A stretch of DNA of 64,000 nt from Capsicum annuum (lineage: Eukaryota > Streptophyta > Magnoliopsida > Solanales > Solanaceae), in assembly GCF_002878395.1 (NCBI RefSeq), contig NC_061120.1, positions 117,023,519-117,087,518 on the forward strand. The letters run 5' to 3'. How positions within the stretch are numbered: the first letter of the stretch is position 1; each line of letters begins with the position of its first letter. Positions 46,162 through 56,810 of this stretch are shown here, piece by piece. The position numbers and the translations under genes are program-made. The notes under the pieces are model-generated. The model was not told the DNA's origin. It did not search any database and saw only the letters and a program-made list of their open reading frames with translations.

Positions 46162-46166
46162 CCTTT

Positions 46167-46395
46167 AGTTGGAAGTTACCTTAAAGGATGTTGGTGTTTT
46201 TTACCTTTTTACCTATGAGGAGGTTCTAGTAAGGAACTTAGATCGCCAAGTTTTTTGGTTGCAAACAAAAAATATGGCTTCGATGATGGTTCTATGTAGG
46301 AACCAAAAGTTCAAGGAAGCTACTTAGGAGGCGAAAGAGGAAATAAAGTCCAAGTATCCACACTTGTTTTCCGTTCCTGAAACTCATGGTTGAGG
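46167..46395 (+). pseudogene. Element B chromodomain remnant
   Basis: Across frameshifts: LVRNLDRQVFWLQTKNMASM, VLCRNQKFKEAT(stop)EAKEE and IKSKYPHLFSVPETHG, matching the Tekay chromodomain and protein end seen in A and C. Begins after the right target duplication of C. Confidence 0.72.
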
Positions 46396-46677
46396 TATGT
46401 GTTAATCTTCTTAATTTGATATATGTCTTTGGTAAAAAATGGGTTTATGTCCCTAAGCTTTGAATTGAACAAGTGTCTTTGATAGATAATGTATTGAGTT
46501 CCCTAGTCAATGAAATGAATGGTTGATTGATAATAATCTTGGCTTGTGCCTCATCCTTGTTGTATGCCTTGATTTCTAGCTTGGTTAAAGGTTAGTTGAT
46601 GTGTATTAATATGTTAACTCATGTTTATGTTTTCCTATACCATCATTAGAGGATGAAGGATCCAAGTGGGGGAGAAT
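46396..46677 (+). other. Element B 3' untranslated region and polypurine tract
   Basis: Non-coding; ends AAGTGGGGGAGAAT directly before the LTR start TGAAACACC. Confidence 0.65.
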
Positions 46678-48535
46678 TGAAACACCTAGACTTTGGACCC
46701 TTAGAAAATTTCCTTAATTGAAGCTTCTGGACTAGGTACGACTTTAGGACACAAGTTGTATCCTTCAATATGACTTAGCATATACTAGGCAGTGATGTAG
46801 GGGATACACACTATCTAAGATATGACTTGGCCTCCCATGGTCGTATATTAGGGTATGAGTCGTGCACTACCTAGTCGTATAGAGTGTTGAGTTGACCTAG
46901 TTGAAATTGCCTTAGGTGCGGTTTGGGGATATGGTTTAGCGTACCATTCATACCCTTGGGCATGAGTTATTTATGTGTAGTTTTACCCTGGGTAGTGTAG
47001 GGGTCCTTGGTGAGGCCTAGGGTACAAGTTTGGGTACCACTCATACCCTAGGGTACAATTAAGTGAGTCGTACCCTCTTGGAAGCCACTTTTCAACTTTT
47101 AAGTCAAGGGCTCTATGGATATTTCCCACCCTAAAACCTTAAGTCCGATCACTATTTAACCTATTTAATCCTCTCTTAACAATAATTTGGTTGATTAAAC
47201 ATACTAAACACACTCTCTAAACTTCTTAAATAAGATAGGAGGCTAGGGTTTGAAGAGGGTTCATCTAAAGGCAAGAGAGGTGTCAAGTTCTTCCATGAAT
47301 CTTCTTGTATAAGGCATGTATATTTTCCCTCATTGTTAGTTCAAAATATCATGTGTCGTAAACAATTATTTTGACTTGTATATGGTGGTTTTGAAATCAA
47401 GTATTGAGGGTTTTTTTGCATAGTGTTGGGTATTGTTTACTCTTGTTAAAACTTGTGTTTATACATTTCTTTAGTGTTGATTTGTATATATGGTCACTTA
47501 TTGATTGTGGTTTAATAAATGGGCCATAAGTAACCCTAAATTTGATGATTCTTACTTTGGTTTTGGTCTTGATAAAAGCATGCCCTCAAGGTGTTCATGA
47601 AAATGCCTAAGAGAAATAACTAGTCACTTGTTAATGGTGTATTGAATTATAATGTTGGTCTAATGAATATAAATGGAATATAAAATTGTACTAATGAATA
47701 TGAGTGCTTGGTGAATGACTATGAAAAGGCTTTGTTGGCCATGTAATGAGTTAATTGATGACCCTAGTATTTCAAATGGTTAGAAAGGGGTTAAAGTCCT
47801 TAAACATAGAATTGAATTATGTTTTGAACTAAAGTAGAGTATAAGAATGTCAATGGAGAATGAATGATTTTATAAAGGTCTTGGTGACTGTAAAAGAATT
47901 TGCATTGTGATATGACTAAGGCATTGTCCTATTAACATGATTGGTTATTAATATGGTTTTATAAAGATCATGTGGTCATATATGGTGTTGAATTATAGCC
48001 ATGGTGGATTGGGTTGGTTAAGAAGGGGCTAGGGGACATCATGTGGTCATATATGGTGTTGAATTATAGCCATGGTGGATTGGGTTGGTTAAGAAGGGGC
48101 TAGAGTCCCTAAGTGTTGAATTGAATGGTTGTCGATGTATAGACTAGGGTTTTGAGTTCCTAAATCACTAAGTTGGTTGTTCTTTGTTAGACGATGGGTT
48201 CGATTCCTAAGGTCATATGAGTGAATTAATTAATAATGGTAATGGCATAGTGTACACTTGAAACTGGCATTGGTATGACGATACCAATGAAGTACCTTTG
48301 GTAAAAAATTAATTAAGTGGTTGCATATGTGAAATAATGGTTTTAAATTGGGCTTGAAAGTGGGATATGTAGCAAGACCATGAAAGTGGAGTTCGAAGGA
48401 CTAACATAGAAACCACACTAGCCAGTGCGGTTGTCATGTGGCCAGGAGGATCAAGTCCCTCTAATGAAACATGTAATCGGGAGTTTCAAGTACCCCAAAT
48501 GAAATATACAACCAAGAGGTTTAAGTCCCCCGAAT
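46678..48535 (+). repeat. Element B 3' LTR, truncated
   Basis: Collinear with the 5' LTR until CCCCCGAATG (33310 in the 5' copy), then unrelated DNA. It carries a private tandem duplication of about 71 bp at 47967-48108. Confidence 0.78.
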
Positions 48536-48718
48536 GTACACCGAGTGTTTGATAAAATGCCCAATTGAGTTCTTTGATAGTTTTTCTATAATTTAGAGGG
48601 CATTCTTATATGATTATGAAGTGTGTTCCATGTTTACAGTATTGTAAATATTTTATGAACACAATTTGGGGTATAACTTGCAAATTTAAACTTGTATACG
48701 TCTGGGATGATTAAGCCT

Positions 48719-48965
48719 CAGGTATGACGGTTGCGACTCGACAGAATACGATCGCGAGACATGAGGACTATTTGATAGGCCCTTCAGGTGTCGTGATCTC
48801 AACTCAGCATAGTGAAATTATGAGACCTGAGGCTTGTCTAACAAGCTTCTCAAGTATTGCAATTGCGACTCAACAGAGTGTAATCACGAGATTTGAGGAC
48901 TGATTGATCAGACTTTCAGGTGTCACGATCGCGACTCAGCAGAGTGTAATCATGAGATCTAAGGC
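48719..48965. repeat. GATCGCGA/GCGACTC repeat block (remnant G)
   Basis: Three or four units of about 80 bp with GTCACGATCGCGACTCAGCA, GAGTGTAATCATGAGATCT and a GGCCTG(T/C)-type spacer. It lies upstream of the ORF like the U3 blocks of other elements; no clear TATA box follows. Confidence 0.6.
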
Positions 48966-49152
48966 CTGCCTTACATGCTTTCCCAACATCCTAAATTTTC
49001 ATTTTAAGCCCTAATTCGATCCTTGAGCCATTTCTTTTTCTTTACTCAGTCACATAGCATGGTTTTCATATGATGATCTTGATGGTTAATACTTGTGTGT
49101 TGTTCTCAGGTTTTTGAAAGCTAAACATAGAAGAATTTGACCAAACTAATTT

Positions 49153-50400
49153 TCTCATGGCTGACTATCAAACTGTTTAGTATAAGGATCTAGCCAGGAG
49201 GAAACTATTCTCAGAGTAGGTTATGTCAATGGAATAAGCGCCCAAAAACTCTCGGCCTTCCACCAAAGATTGTAAGCAACGGACTGGTGTTGTTTTATCC
49301 TGGATCCATACAAAGCCGATGAACAATAGGTGCGGGAGTATTACGCCAACCTCAAAGCCATAAGTTTATCCAACACAGTGTTCAAAATTTGGGGCAAGGT
49401 TTACAAGTTTTGCTCTCAGGCCATCAACGAACATTATGGTTTGTCAGATACCGACCCAAGGGAGTTTGAGGCAAATGATAGTGCCAAGAGTGCTGGCTAG
49501 TCTCACAGTTATGGATAGGAAGAGAAGTCTCCTAGGCCTCCAAAAAATAGGGATCACCTTGAATGAGTTCACGACAGAAGCTTAGATTTGGTTGACCATT
49601 ATCTGCAACATGTCTCTCTAAGAACTAACATGAAAAACATCTATGTTATATGAGCATACATGGTAGTTTGAATCATAGACAACATTCCTTTAAATGTTGG
49701 TCACTTTGTGATTACGGAGTTCAGACACTACAAGAACCGAGGAAGCTATAGGCCAATGTTTCCATCTCTGATCACCAGATAATGCAAGAGGTACAAAGTT
49801 AAGAAATATTCCAGGGACAATGGAATACCCCCGTAGTCACCAATTTACCCATTGAAGATACGTGGTGAAGGCCCAACTTCAAAGAGCAAGAAAAGAAAGA
49901 TTAATTTAGATAAGTCAGTGGATGATGATCTGGATTCTTGCAGGCCATCCTCAGCAGGGCCATTTGAGGAGCTGTCTAGTTAAATACTAGTCCGAGACTT
50001 GGTTTCCAAACTACTTATAGGGTCGGGTGAGTTTTCTATAGTCCGTGCCTCCTATGTCTCTCAGAGTGACTATGACAGGCTCTCAGATGTTCAGAGAGCT
50101 ATGGGGCCATGATATCTAAAATGGAGCAGGCCTACATATCCTTGTCCTAATCACACCAAAAGTTGAGTGAGTCTCATGGTAAAATAAAAAGTAGGGAGAT
50201 GATGCAAGACAAGTTCTTCACCCAGATATAAAAAGGGGTTAAGGGCTTATGGAATATCTTGAAGCCAAGAGAGAGACTTTCTTTTCTAAAAGCAGATGCC
50301 GATGATAAGATTTTAGCTAAGTGGTCCAAGGAAGAGGAGCCAGAGTATGTTTATTTTGATAATGAGACAGAGAGTGATGACAACCAATGATGCGATTTCA
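49153..50400 (+). pseudogene. 'Putative plant transposon protein' domain ORF, decayed
   Basis: A readable part near 49330-49470: VREYYANLKAISLSNTVFKI, WGKVYKFCSQAINEHYGLSD and TDPREFEAN. This is the hallmark of the uncharacterised domain that databases call putative plant transposon protein, common in Solanaceae and legume genomes. It usually sits in gag position of non-autonomous elements. Later pieces are readable in shifted frames (GHFVITEFRHYKNRGSYRPM; RASYVSQSDYDRLSDVQRAM; an acidic end near 50350). At least ten stops or frameshifts are present. The domain's molecular role is not known to me. Confidence 0.6.
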
Positions 50401-50601
50401 GGGAGCCTCTTTAACTCTTTTATGCTTTCATAACATGCAGTGAAGACACTGCAACTTTTAAGTTCGGGGTGTTTCTTGTATTTTCATATTTTAAATTTGG
50501 ATAATTTGATTCTTGTATATTGTTTGGTTTGTAATATGTAGATGATTTGGTTTTTATTGGGTATGGATTTGTGTTATTCTAATGATTTGTTCATACTTTG
50601 G

Positions 50602-52652
50602 TGTAACACCCCGTATTAAGCATATACTTATTCTATTTATATGGAACTTGGTATAGTCTTGTGGTATAGGCAATTGAAAAGATTTTTTATGTGAGTATTA
50701 ATGGTCTAGATGAATTTGTAGATACTTTCCGTATGTTTTAGTGTGATGCAACTAAGTTAACATCGATACACCAATTAAACTTGGAATAGTAAGATGGTAT
50801 TTGTTGAGGTGCTTGCTTGACTTAATTAAATTGGGTCACCTACTTGAGTTATATAAGCCAAGTTAATGGACCAAGTCCATGGATTAGATTTGGGTCTTTA
50901 TTAGTATACTTATTTGGACCTAAATTAAGTAAAAGAAGAAGGAAATAGAGAAAAGGCCCAATACTAAAATCTTTCCAGGCCCAATTTAATAAAGCCCAAC
51001 TAAGAACTAAGCAAGTAAGAGTATCACCTACTTTGAAATTTTGAGCATCTTAAACCCTTAAGTACGTGCATCACCTACTTGGACTAATTTGTGTCTGAAA
51101 ATGGGGTCAATAAGGGAGGTTCTATAGGGATCAATATAAACCAACATAGTTGGTCTTTTTTACTTATTTGAATAATAATATCCACCCTTTTAATTTCATC
51201 TTTCTCCCTTTTCTATCAAGGATAAGAACAACTACCTTAAAAATCCCTTATAGGGTTCTTGAAAAAACCCTCATCTTTGCAAGCCAAGGTAAGTGAAAAC
51301 ACTTAAGGTTTAGCTTAATTATCTCATGGAAGATTAGGAAAATATGTTGTAAGTGCTTAATTATAAATAAATGGCTGAATATAGAACAAGCTGCCTGCTC
51401 AGTTTTCGTTGTTATTAAGAGACTTCTCTTTGCTTCTTTGGTTTAATGTGTGAAGGAAAGTTCAAGTTCTTGAAGAGTTAAAGTTAAAAGGATAAGCTAC
51501 AAAAAATTGAGGTAAGGTGACTTCTCCATTTTGTCCTTCTTATGTATTAGTTTGGGTAAAGAATTAAGGATGTGTTGTTATTAAGGAACTCAAGGGATGA
51601 TGAGTTCAATATTTGATTGCTACGATAAAAGAAAATTTGGGGCAATTTTGTGGACTATTTTATGTGTATGTGTTAGGGGCTACCAGGTTGATGTTGAAGA
51701 AAGGTGTAACTAGTTCATATTGAAATATAGAAGAAAGGCGCGATGGTACACCACCGAACTAATTATTGCATATGTTGTTGATTATTCTGTTTGTATACCG
51801 TTTGGAGGGTGTAATGAAGCCAAAGTTGTTTCAGGGGTTCTTAGAAGAATATGTATGGTATATGGATGTAATTGGAGGATAAAAAGGGTTAAAATAACAC
51901 CCTTGATTGATAAATTAAGTGCTTACTATCCAACTACTATTTTGGCAAAGTTAAATAGCCTATTGTGTTGGCTAGTAGCTAATACTAGTTTTACCGTATA
52001 CTTTACTGTAGATAAATAATACTACAGGAAGGAAATTAATTGAGTTTTCATTGGATTTATACAACCAAGTATGTAAGGCTACTCTATGTCATATTCTTTA
52101 GAATGAAAGCTGACACTTGTGGTACAAAGTAAACTTCTAAAGCTTTTGTTTAGTAAATGATACCTAGTGGAAGCATATGATCTCCCATATAGCTAATGAA
52201 CTTTCTCCCACTCCCTAATGTGTTAAAATACCTCACCACATACTTATTATAAAGTCTGTATTTTTACATTCACTAGAAAGTCTCAAGAGTTCTCCTTCAA
52301 GTCAAATAAGACCCATATGCTATTTTTAGCTCCTAAAAATTTCATTCACGTACAATCTGCTCCATATTTCTTTGTCATGGAATTAAGTATTTATTTGCAT
52401 GTCTCTTATTGGAATATTATTGTTCAAAGGTACCAAAATGTTATGACCACCAAAGTAACAATCTCAAAGGCTAAATAAACTATGTAACATAAATCTTAAT
52501 TGAACGAGTGGCAACTCAGGGGCATAAGCCTAGCATAGGCCAATCCCAATACCTTTAAATTTGGGTGGCAGCTCAAGAGAAAAAGCCTACAATGGGATGA
52601 TCCCAATATATTTATATATGGGTGGCAGCTTAGGGGTATAAGCCTATGGACG
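50602..52652 (+). repeat. LTR-like segment H (Tekay-type start)
   Basis: Starts TGTAACACCCCG, a typical Del/Tekay LTR start, and includes a leader-like stretch (TTTCATCTTTCTCCCTTTTC, then CCAAGGTAAGTG resembling a splice donor, near 51270-51295). No coding domain is recognised; the 99-codon frame at 51720-52019 has no family resemblance. Cut on the right by D. Unlike most other LTRs here it has no obvious GTCG block. Confidence 0.5.
52506..52650. repeat. Three degenerate copies of an about 58-bp unit
   Basis: Unit begins GGTGGCAGCTCAGGGG(C/T)A then TAAGCCTA ... GGCCAATCCCAATA; located at the end of H next to the D insertion. Confidence 0.75.
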
Positions 52653-54317
52653 TGGGTGTATTTATGCATTTTAGCACTACTATTCTAGCTTATTTAGCCT
52701 TATTTTGAGGATGATTATTATGCTATATGTGTTAATAATGATATAAATAAGCCTTTATGTGTCCAAGAATGTGTTTAAAATGTTTAATGGTGGATTCATA
52801 TGAGTTTTGATTCAATTTGAGCATTTAGAGTCCAACCGAGAAAGCTAGTGTAACTAGCTTGAGCTAGGTGTTTTTCTAGTCTATTGTGTTGGGATCTAAT
52901 ATGTTTTAATGAGTTACTAAGGTTTTTATTATGTATTTATAGGTGAAACAACTTAGTTATAATGTTCAAGGGTTAACTGGATCAAGAAAAGAGTCAAAAC
53001 AATAAGTTAAAGCTCAATGTGAATTTAGCCTATGCTTAGCTCATGTTTCTAGTTCATCGTTGAGGATGTTGTGTTGTTTTGAGCTGTGAATTATTGTGTT
53101 TAATGATATAGGATGCTTGTTTAATGGAATATGATGATATATAAAGGATTTACAAGCTTCAAATTAAATGAAAACAACTCAAAAAGGATTGGAATGGATC
53201 GCGGAAGCACAAAACACAGTTTGATGCCAATTTGGATACCTGAAAAGTATTGGGAGAGTGTCAGCGCGTGAGAAGGAGTCTTGGAGAATTTGATACATCA
53301 ATGGATTTAGAAGGTACCCAAAACAATGAAACAATGTGAAGTAGACGTGTCGTGTCTATGTACACAACGCGATAATCGACGCGGTGCGTCACTGGGTTTG
53401 CAGACGACTGGAAATTGTTTCCTTGTTCAACAAGGCATGGGCTATATCTTCCACTATAAATAGGACATTATTCATTTTTTTTAACTTAATTGTGGACATT
53501 CTTGTAAGATATTGTAGGCTACACAACTTCTTTTTAGGGTTTTTTTATCATTCTTTTATTTTAGTTTCTTTCATGGTTTGTATGAATATTTCCATTAAAG
53601 GATAAAACTCCTATCCGAGCTTAAGGCCACATTCATGATTACTTTTATTTTGAATTAAGTTTGTTAATTTACTCATTATTGTTGGTTGTTTATTTATTAT
53701 TGTTTTAACTATTTTAAGGATACATGGCCCTTAGAATATATCAATTGTCAACCTTATGAACTCAGGAAAGGGAATAGGAAGATAGAACAAGGGAATAAGC
53801 AAAGTATGTTCTTGTTTCTTTATTAAATAAGAGACTTGAATTAGTATCTAGGACAGGGATGTACTTAGATGCCTTACTTGATTCATATGTAGGATGACAT
53901 TTGTAAAGAACTTAATTAAACTATTACATCCCCGCTCAACGATGTAGTTATAAGGTTCAACTTAGATAAAGTATTAGAGGTTGGGAAATCATAAGCGTGC
54001 AATTAACCCTATGAATCAACAACCAAGATAATCAAGTTAACGAATGAAGTTCAATAACATAGTAGGATTGTTCGTAAGCCTTAACCATGGGCTTCTATTG
54101 TTGATTGTCCAAAGTAATTATTTTTTAGCATTAGTTTAGTTTCTTCTTAGTTTATTTTTAATTCTAAAACTCTATTTACTACTCTTCTCAACTGGTTGAA
54201 CTAGAATTAGATAGTCGGCGAATGCAAGTCCCTGAGAGATCGATAGTTGGGCTTTCTTGAAGCCACTTTACTACATGATAAGACCATGTACACTTGCATT
54301 TTGCTTGAGCACTGTCA
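52653..54317 (+). repeat. Element D LTR 1 (1665 bp)
   Basis: Ends CACTGTCA, 6 bases before the primer site. A short CG-rich inverted-repeat stretch (GACGC-GGT-GCGTC at 53378-53390) precedes the TATA box; CAAGTCCCTGAGAGATCGAT near 54225 is the Athila-group U5 motif. Confidence 0.8.
53455..53464 (+). promoter_or_regulatory. TATA box of element D LTR 1
   Basis: TATAAATAGG, a consensus plant TATA box; the same box occurs at 57610-57619 in LTR 2. Confidence 0.7.
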
Positions 54318-54323
54318 AGTTTT

Positions 54324-54341
54324 TGGCGCCGTTGCCAGGGA
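54324..54341 (+). other. Primer binding site, tRNA-Asp type (element D)
   Basis: TGGCGCCGTTGCCAGGGA, 17 of 18 bases complementary to the plant tRNA-Asp 3' end. The second unit's copy at 58495-58512 (TAGCATTATTTCTGGGGA) is badly degraded. Confidence 0.88.
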
Positions 54342-54534
54342 CTTGTTATTAGGCAACTATCTTATTTTTAGTTTTTCTATATTGAGCTATAAATAATTTT
54401 TGTTTATTTTTTTTTTTTTTCATTCATTTCTATTTTTCTCATACTCTTCTCGAGATATTAGTCTGGGATAGATGGTTTTTGAGTGATGGCAATTTTTGTT
54501 GTTTCAATGGAGGACACCACCTTGTGGCTTATTA

Positions 54535-55115
54535 TTCAGATTTTTATGAAAGTGCATGGACAAAACCTTCACAATATAATGTGGATAATTCGAGGAAGTC
54601 TGAGTACTGAAAAACTAATATTGTAAAAATTATTAAGAAGACATCACTGCCACCATGTCTACATGGCTAAGCAAAGAAATATATGAGGAGAACATTAGCC
54701 AATTTGTGGAGCAAACACAAGAAACACAGCCACTCAATTGTCATCTTTATCTTGAGATTGAAAGTGAGAAGGTGAATAAAAGTGAAGGTGTTGTGGATTG
54801 TGTAAATTTTGAAGTAGGATTAGTTGGGCTGCATTCGGCGCATTTTTCTACATTATTTTAGATGATGTCTTGTCTGTGGAATCATTTAAAATAGTAGAAG
54901 AGTGTGAAGATGAGGAACAAGAATCCTATATTCTTGATTTTGCACCAGTTAAGCAACATAAAAACACACCTCACTTGAAGGCCGAGTGATTTACCATGCA
55001 CATTCCATTACTCAGTTCCTTAATTTTTGTACTACCTCCTTATGATCGAGCAAAGAAGATGGATGCAATGTTGAGGGTGAAATTTAAATCCTAAAAGTAG
55101 AGGAAAAAGTTGATT
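54535..55115 (+). pseudogene. Element D small ORF, unit 1
   Basis: Frame remnants give MSTWLSKEIYEENISQFVEQ, TQETQPLNCHLYLEIESEKV, NFEVGLVGLHSAHFSTLF, then shifted LDDVLSVESFKIVEECEDEE and QESYILDFAPVKQHKNTPH. The acidic LDD(I/V)LSVESF-EEC motif is shared with NA1 small ORF 1. The ORF sits in gag position after the primer site and ends shortly before the hairpin block. Function unknown; not a recognisable capsid or enzyme. Confidence 0.55.
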
Positions 55116-55120
55116 GGGTC

Positions 55121-55164
55121 ATGCCACAACACTAAATTAGGCTTTTCTTGGGAGGCAACCCAAG
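55121..55164 (+). other. Conserved Athila-group hairpin block (element D)
   Basis: ATGCCACAACACTAAATTAG, then CTTGGG-AGGCAA-CCCAAG with a perfect 6-bp stem. Confidence 0.72.
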
Positions 55165-56794
55165 CTAAGGTATGTTATCTTTTTAGTTTTTCGTAGTTTT
55201 TATATCACATAGTTTTTGTTTTTGGTTGAGTCACAGGTTAATGGGTAGTCTGAGTATCATAAACTTGAGCTTGAAGCATGATAAAAAATAGAGTATGGGA
55301 TTCCCAAGGATCTCCTTTATGTGTTAAGATGCTACTAGCTAGGCCTAGAGGCCTTAAGGAGTATTTCTATATCTTACCTTTTAATTCACTTTGGGGACAA
55401 AGTAGATTTTTAAGTGTGGGGTGGGGGAAATTCCCAATTTTTGACTCAATTTTAAATTTTTTAGGTTAGGAATAAGTGAGATATTCTTGTTGGTGATATT
55501 TTTGATAACATGATGCAAGTGGGTTTGTTTGTAAAAAAGCATGTTGATTTATATGAATTGCTATTTTTTGAACTCCTAGGCTCAAGTTTATAATTTTTTT
55601 CATAATGGCTTAAGTTTGAATTTATGCTATTATTGGTTGGGAGTCTATGATGATCCTATTGGGTTGAGCGTCTGCCATGTGTGTGTAAGATTTTTTGTAC
55701 GTTCGTTGTTGCATATGATGTCTAGAACTTGCCCGGTGTGTGTGTGAAGCGAAATAAAGAATATGGGTTTAGGAGATGATTTAGGCATTTCTTTAATAGC
55801 GGTGTTTTTTACCTTATATTTGTCCTACCCCTTATGCAAAATTCTAGTTAACCCCCATTGAGACTTTAGCTTTTTCTTTGGTAACCTCATAAGTAGCCAA
55901 ATTCCCTTCATTGATACACCATAATTTGATCCAAAAAGCTCCTAAGTGTTTAATAAAATAAAATTTAATAAAGGAGTTGAGAAATTAAAGAAGAAAAAGG
56001 TGAAATTGTACCCCAAGGTAATGGTTATTGGTGTATAATTGATGTGTGGTGGATGGTTGTGATATAAATTATGCTACAAATATTGTCATGATTGTGAAAA
56101 ATAAAAGAAAAATTAATTCTTGTGGTAGTAAACTGTGTTCACCAAGTATTTGTGAAAATGCTTAAAAGAGATGGGGCAAAAATAAAAGAATGGGGTAGAC
56201 AAAAATGGTGTAATTTAGTTGTTGGGGATTGGTTTTAAATGTTTAATGTAGTGTATCAAAGAGCTTAGAGAGGTTAGTCACTATTCCTAAATAGTTCCTA
56301 CCCATCCTTTAGCCTACAATACATCCCGAAAAAGTCCTACTTGATCTAAAACTTTACATTCGACTATTAGTGGAGCATTACACTAAGGGAAAGCCTATGG
56401 TTCATTATGTGTAACTTGTGAATTATTTGTGAGAGTGAGCGTAACTTGATTTGTATACCCATTGTGATAAATTACATTATTGTGAGTGATTATGGGTAAC
56501 TCTTTTGTGGTGAGGGGCACATGTTTGATGAATATGGGTGATTCTTGTGATGTCTTTGATTGAGCAATATGCATGAGTTTTCCACTTATGGAGTCCATTC
56601 TTGAGGCTAGGATGTTTTGGAAGTAGGATTCTTGAGCTTACAATTAAGTATAACATGCTTTGTGTTGTAAACTTGCATTTCATGTAGTCATTGTAGTGCT
56701 AGATTAAATCTTTTGCATGTATTAGAAGTATGGAGTCTCTTCTGCTTATGGTGTTTATTGTTAAGAGTTGTTCGACGATGAACAAGGCTTTAAG
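55165..56794. other. Element D internal region, non-coding
   Basis: No domain recognised on either strand. It ends in a GTGTGGAGTGGTGATA purine-rich stretch before LTR 2, the likely polypurine tract. Confidence 0.5.
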
Positions 56795-56810
56795 TGTGGA
56801 GTGGTGATAT

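Larger units (their letters stand above)
31404..48535 (+). mobile_element. Decayed Del/Tekay element B, split by element C
   Basis: 5' LTR 31404-34194, primer site, gag and protease remnants, a short RT start, a long unreadable stretch, the end of integrase interrupted by C at 36738, chromodomain remnant (46167-46395), polypurine tract (46663-46677) and a truncated 3' LTR (46678 to about 48535). Both LTRs share GAAACACCTAG starts, the TACGA array and the leader. Coding is far more degraded than in C, consistent with B being the older host. Confidence 0.8.
48536..50601 (+). mobile_element. Retroelement remnant G with plant transposon-protein ORF
   Basis: An LTR-like left part with a GTTGCGACTC/GATCGCGA repeat block (48719-48965) is followed by a decayed ORF and an AT-rich tail (TTTAAGTTCGGGGTGTTTC near 50458). 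Neither end is clear: left is the breakpoint with B, right is the start of H. Confidence 0.45.

Noticed and set aside
51720..52019. 99-codon plus-strand ORF as a possible gene
   Set aside because: Lies in LTR-like segment H, has no recognisable domain and no supporting context. Chance ORF length is plausible in AT-rich DNA.
54328..54341. A tRNA-Asp gene end
   Set aside because: Only the 18-base complement is present, directly after an LTR: a primer binding site, not a tRNA.
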